The notes under the pieces are model-generated. The model was not told the DNA's origin. It was given only the letters and a program-made list of their open reading frames with translations, and searched no databases. DNA of 64,000 nt from Streptococcus mitis (lineage in GTDB: Bacteria; Bacillota; Bacilli; Lactobacillales; Streptococcaceae), in NCBI RefSeq assembly GCF_000722705.1, contig NZ_JPFW01000008.1:1-64000 (forward strand). Direction: 5' to 3'. The translations under genes were made by a program, and so were the position numbers. How positions within the stretch are numbered: position 1 is the first letter of the stretch; each line of letters opens with the position of its first letter. Positions 60,464-64,000 of the stretch are shown piece after piece.

Positions 60464-61140
60464 ATTAAATCTGTCTTTTCACGATAACTAAAGTAACTGG
60501 AGTGAGAGACAATCAAATGATCCAAGAGGACAATTCCCATCAGATCGCAGGCTTCCTTGACAAGTTTAGTAACATGATCATCATTTCGGCTAGGAGCTAC
60601 TGCTCCTGAAGGATGATTGTGAACCAAGATGAGAGAGGTCGCCATATGCTTGATAGCATAGTGAAGAATCTCTCGCGGTTCAGCGATACTGCGAGTGGCA
60701 GAGCCGATAAAAATGGTCTGTTGATGGATGATTTGATTTTGAGTATTGAGATAGAGCGCCACCAGGTGCTCTTGTTTTTTATCCCCTAATTCCTGTTGCA
60801 TCTTCTTGGCTAGTTTTTGGCTACTGAGAATACTTTCCATTTCAAGGGTCTCATGCTTGTGAATACGATGACCCAGTTCAATCATAGCTTGTAATTCTAT
60901 AGCCTTAACACGGCCGATACCAGATAGACTCTGCAATTCCTGCAGGGTCATTTTTTTCAAATCCGTTAGGCTTGAAAGGTTGTTTAAGACTTTCTGGGCA
61001 ATTTCAAAAACACTAGCCTGACGTGTTCCTGTTCTGAGTAAAATAGCTAGCAGCTCTTGGTTACTGAGCGCTTCTACTCCTTCCTTAGCCAGTCTTTCTC
61101 TTGGCAATAGTGAATCTTCTTGGAATGAAATACTGTACAT
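60460..61140 (-). CDS. radC: RadC-family JAB-domain protein
   Basis: 226 residues from the ATG at 61140 (MYSISFQED), chosen because GAGGAGG lies six bases upstream. N-terminal helix-hairpin-helix region (about 40-80, [18 protein letters not shown]) and C-terminal MPN/JAB domain with the zinc pattern [16 protein letters not shown] (about 172-187). Despite the name, a DNA-repair role has not held up, including in S. pneumoniae; metalloprotease-like chemistry is only inferred. It lies 42 bases behind pcrA, separated by a hairpin that contains the SD. Confidence 0.92.
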   Translation of the reverse strand: MYSISFQEDSLLPRERLAKEGVEALSNQELLAILLRTGTRQASVFEIAQKVLNNLSSLTDLKKMTLQELQSLSGIGRVKAIELQAMIELGHRIHKHETLEMESILSSQKLAKKMQQELGDKKQEHLVALYLNTQNQIIHQQTIFIGSATRSIAEPREILHYAIKHMATSLILVHNHPSGAVAPSRNDDHVTKLVKEACDLMGIVLLDHLIVSHSSYFSYREKTDLI

Positions 61141-61144
61141 AAAA

Positions 61145-61176
61145 ATCCTCCTCACTTTATTATTCGTGAGAAGGAT
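61145..61176 (-). promoter_or_regulatory. Hairpin between pcrA and radC containing the radC SD
   Basis: Minus strand ATCCTTCTCAC (61166-61176), 10-base loop, GTGAGGAGGAT (61145-61155), then TTTTT and ATG. Ten of eleven pairs match. It looks like the pcrA terminator, yet its 3' arm is the radC ribosome site. Confidence 0.65.
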
Positions 61177-61182
61177 GAAAAA

Positions 61183-63474
61183 TTAGATTTTTTTCTCAAT
61201 TGGGGCTACACTAGCTAAAAGTTTTTTCAAACCTACTTCTGGGAAATTGATTTTCAATTCCTGTGTAGCACCGCTACCTGAAACTTCCAGAACAGTTCCC
61301 TCTCCCCATTTCTTGTGGAGAGCAATGTCTCCAATGGACCAATTTGTCTCGCTAGAGGCTGATTCTGCACCAGCTGAAAATTGACCAAATGGAAGACCGC
61401 TTGACTGGATAGTTTTTGGTGCAGCACTGCGTTTACGGTCTTGGAGGGCCTGGGCAAGACTCATACCTTGACCGAAGGCGAGACCACCACTGCTATATGA
61501 TGCCTTAAAGCTTGTATTTGCTGGACGAGCCAGACCTTGATACTCAAGTAAGTCTGAACTGATTTCGTTAATAAAACGAGTCGGACGATTATAGTTGGTA
61601 CGACCGAAAAGCAGGCGTGAGTTGGCATTGGTCAGATAGAGAATTTTCTCTGCACGCGTGATACCTACATAGGCTAGACGGCGCTCTTCCTCTAATTCAT
61701 CTTGATCTTCAGCCGCACGACTAAGCGGGAAGACATTTTCTTCCATCCCAATCAAAAAGACAACTGGAAATTCGAGACCTTTGGCAGCATGCAGAGTCAT
61801 CAAGGTCACTTCTGATGTCTCCTGACTACCTGAATCTGTATCGGCAATCAAGGCCAAGTCATTTAAGAAACGACTCAGTTTGTCTAAACCAGTTTCCTCT
61901 TCTGGACCATCAGAGGTATCATCAAAGTTTTTCGTAACAGAGAGGAACTCCTCGATGTTTTCAACCCTAGCCTTGCTTTCTAGAGTCGCTTGGGCATTAA
62001 GAATATCGACGTAACCTGTTTTTTCAAGGACGGCCTCAACCAACTCTGTAATAGTTAAGTGGTCCAGTTGCTCCCGCAAATCCAGAATCATATTAGCAAA
62101 ATCCCAAATCGATTGAGCTGCTTTTCCTTTGATGCCAGACAACATGATATTGGCAGAAGCATCTAGCATGGACATGTCTTGCATATTCGCAAAATCACGG
62201 ATTTTCTCAACAGTACCTGGACCAATTCCACGTTTAGGCTCGTTAATAATACGTTCAAAACTAATATTGTCACTCAAATTAGCAATGAGGTTAAGATAAG
62301 CGATAATGTCACGAATTTCCTTACGGCTGTAGAACTTAGTCCCACCAACCATGGTATAAGGAATATTAGACTTGAGCAGAGCTTCCTCAATAGTACGGGA
62401 CTGGGCATTAGTCCGATAGAGAACTGCAAAATCCTTGTGAAGGAAGTTTTGACTGCGACTAAGTTCATCGATGGTTCTGGCTACAAATACAGCCTCATCT
62501 AGCTCATCATCGGCACGATAGTAAACGATTTGCTCCCCATCAGCATTTTGGGTCCAGAGATTCTTAGGACGGCGGTTTTTGTTGTTTTTAATGACCTCGT
62601 TGGCCGCTTGAAGAATGGTTTTAGTGGAACGGTAATTTTCCTCCAACAAAACAACCTTGGACTGAGGATAATCCTTTTCAAAGTCCAAGATATTCTGCAT
62701 ATCAGCACCACGCCAGCCGTAGATAGACTGGTCCGCATCCCCAACCACACAAATATTTTTAAAACGGGAAGCCAAGAGTTTGACTAGTTGATACTGTGCA
62801 TGGTTGGTATCTTGGTACTCATCAACGTGGATGTATTGGAATTTTTGCTGGTAGTAGGTCAAAACATCAGGATTTTGATCAAAGAGACGCAGGGTCAGCA
62901 TAATCAAGTCATCAAAGTCAACCGACTCCGACTGACGAAGCTCTTTTTGGTAAGCAGTGTAACACTGGGCCACTATTTGCGTATACATATCGCCAGCTTG
63001 GGCAGCATAGCCAACATCATCAATCAGATCATTCTTAGCATTGGAAATAGTCCCTAAAATGCTCCGTTCATTCCATTTTTTAGGATCCAAGTTCAACTGC
63101 TTGAGAATACGTTTCATGAGAGTTCGTTGCTCCCCTGGATCTACAATAGTGAAATTGCGGTTGTAGCCAATATGGTCCGCATCGCGACGCAAAATACGCA
63201 CACACATGGAGTGAAAAGTCGCAATCAAACAGTCCTGAGTAGCTGGATTGAGGCTATAAGCACGCTCTTTCATCTCGCGCGCAGCCTTGTTAGTAAAGGT
63301 AATGGCCAAAATATTCCAAGGGTTGACCAGCTTTTCATCAATCAAATAAGCAATACGGTGAGTCAAAACTCGGGTCTTTCCAGAACCAGCTCCCGCCATG
63401 ATTAACAAAGGACCTTCTGTCGTTTGCACCGCCTCAGCCTGACGGTCATTCATTCCATTTAATAATGCGTTCAT
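61183..63474 (-). CDS. pcrA: ATP-dependent DNA helicase PcrA (UvrD family)
   Basis: SF1 3'-5' helicase for repair, rolling-circle replication and removal of RecA. 763 residues with motif [14 protein letters not shown] (about 29-41), Ia [14 protein letters not shown], motif [10 protein letters not shown], motif [40 protein letters not shown] and [15 protein letters not shown] flexible C-terminal linker and a small Tudor-like end (about 705-763, [18 protein letters not shown]) bind RNA polymerase in relatives. Usual length. Upstream of radC. Confidence 0.97.
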   Translation of the reverse strand: MNALLNGMNDRQAEAVQTTEGPLLIMAGAGSGKTRVLTHRIAYLIDEKLVNPWNILAITFTNKAAREMKERAYSLNPATQDCLIATFHSMCVRILRRDADHIGYNRNFTIVDPGEQRTLMKRILKQLNLDPKKWNERSILGTISNAKNDLIDDVGYAAQAGDMYTQIVAQCYTAYQKELRQSESVDFDDLIMLTLRLFDQNPDVLTYYQQKFQYIHVDEYQDTNHAQYQLVKLLASRFKNICVVGDADQSIYGWRGADMQNILDFEKDYPQSKVVLLEENYRSTKTILQAANEVIKNNKNRRPKNLWTQNADGEQIVYYRADDELDEAVFVARTIDELSRSQNFLHKDFAVLYRTNAQSRTIEEALLKSNIPYTMVGGTKFYSRKEIRDIIAYLNLIANLSDNISFERIINEPKRGIGPGTVEKIRDFANMQDMSMLDASANIMLSGIKGKAAQSIWDFANMILDLREQLDHLTITELVEAVLEKTGYVDILNAQATLESKARVENIEEFLSVTKNFDDTSDGPEEETGLDKLSRFLNDLALIADTDSGSQETSEVTLMTLHAAKGLEFPVVFLIGMEENVFPLSRAAEDQDELEEERRLAYVGITRAEKILYLTNANSRLLFGRTNYNRPTRFINEISSDLLEYQGLARPANTSFKASYSSGGLAFGQGMSLAQALQDRKRSAAPKTIQSSGLPFGQFSAGAESASSETNWSIGDIALHKKWGEGTVLEVSGSGATQELKINFPEVGLKKLLASVAPIEKKI

Positions 63475-63580
63475 CTTTTCTTCCTTACTCTTGAAGTCAA
63501 TATTTCTATTATATCAGAATTCAGGGAAAATATCTTTACCTAGACTGGTTACGTGTAGAAGGCAACTCCTTATATCTAGA

Positions 63581-63620
63581 TAAAAAAATGAGCTTGGATT
63601 ACAATTTCCAAACTCATTTA
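63581..63620 (-). terminator. Terminator of fhs
   Basis: Minus strand AAATGAGTTTGGA, short loop, TCCAAGCTCATTTTTTTA. It lies about 170 bases after the fhs stop, on the far side of the BOX element. Confidence 0.75.
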
Positions 63621-63770
63621 TTACTCAATGAAAATCGAAGTGCAAACTAGGAAGCTAGCCGCAGGTTGCTCAAAGCACTGCTTTGAGGTTGTAGACAAGA
63701 CTGACGAAGTCAGTCACATATATAATCCAAGGTGAAGCTGACGTGGTTTGAAGAGATTTTCGAAGAGTAT
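63621..63770 (+). repeat. BOX element, A-B-C form
   Basis: Plus orientation: begins TTACTCAATGAAAATC and ends GATTTTCGAAGAGTAT, with one CTGACGAAGTCAG boxB palindrome. It lies between the fhs stop and the fhs terminator, so it will be transcribed in antisense as part of the fhs 3' untranslated region. Confidence 0.9.
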
Positions 63771-63788
63771 AAAGTCAATTACAATATA

Positions 63789-64000
63789 CTAGAACAAACC
63801 TAGGACTGTTCCATCACTTTCAACATCCATATTGAGGGCTGCTGGTCGTTTTGGAAGACCTGGCATAGTCATGACATCACCAGTTAGGGCAACGATAAAG
63901 CCTGCCCCTAATTTTGGCACCAATTCACGAATGGTAATTTCAAAGTTTTCAGGTGCTCCAAGTGCATTAGGATTGTCTGAGAAACTATATTGAGTTTTAG
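63789..64000 (-). CDS. fhs: Formate-tetrahydrofolate ligase, C-terminal end (cut by window edge)
   Basis: The last 70 codons of a minus-strand gene, ending ..[11 protein letters not shown] with a TAG stop at 63789-63791. The segment [26 protein letters not shown] matches the conserved C-terminus of Fhs, which makes 10-formyl-THF from formate, THF and ATP for purine and initiator-Met synthesis. The rest lies beyond the window. Confidence 0.93.

Overview
The window is chromosomal DNA from a low-GC Gram-positive bacterium of the Streptococcus mitis group (S. mitis / S. oralis / S. pneumoniae relatives). The evidence is near-identity of many proteins, from memory, to pneumococcal ones (VicRK with phospho-sites D52 and H218, RelBE2, AdcAII, PhtD, PhtE, Eno, SpxR), BOX repeats, AdcR-type zinc operators, and TTGACA-17-TATAAT style promoters. 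Gene order is not that of the pneumococcal reference strains as I remember it, so blocks have been rearranged.

Region by region. 1-203: tail of an insertion-sequence transposase. 279-2786: ferrochelatase hemH (minus) and tripeptidase pepT (plus), with a tandemly duplicated promoter-like unit between them. 2820-14759: a zinc-acquisition locus made of adcAII-phtD, a phtE, and a third, 1417-residue histidine-triad protein carrying an expanded 75-residue His/Asp repeat. Each transcription unit starts at a promoter overlapped by tandem AdcR boxes. 14903-17700: an amino acid permease and the etrx2-ccdA2 thiol-redox pair. 18009-21187: hup, degV, a YitT protein and ribF. 21640-25611: murA - acetyltransferase - spxR - map. 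25867-29558: eno, a YueI-like gene, glycerate kinase and serB. 29617-37836: the glycogen genes glgB-C-D-A behind a CcpA-type site, and pulA. 37952-44028: ligA, an MFS exporter, an Rgg-type regulator and an ABC-F protein. 44182-47170: pgm, a thioredoxin-like protein and a potassium channel. 47216-51896: relBE, vicRKX and mutY. 52175-55562: pta, an RluD-like enzyme, nadK and relQ. 55691-60463: CYTH protein, prs, cysteine desulfurase, two small proteins, rex and a glutamine-amidotransferase-like protein. 60460-64000: radC, pcrA and the 3' end of fhs.

Most of the window is core metabolism and housekeeping. The zinc genes work together: AdcAII is the zinc-binding lipoprotein of the Adc uptake system and the Pht proteins are surface zinc-binding partners, all apparently derepressed together when zinc is scarce. 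The glg genes and pgm form the glycogen cycle around glucose-1-phosphate. relQ, nadK, rex and pta sit in the redox/energy and stringent-response part of the map.

The most unusual material is: the giant mosaic histidine-triad protein with its exact 225-bp tandem array; module duplication and loss among the three Pht proteins; a promoter nested in the loop of a terminator-like hairpin in front of the MFS gene, and a similar SD-containing hairpin before radC; a one-base change that lengthens enolase past its usual Lys-Lys end; and an apparently leaderless YueI-family gene. I see no phage, CRISPR array, tRNA or rRNA gene here.
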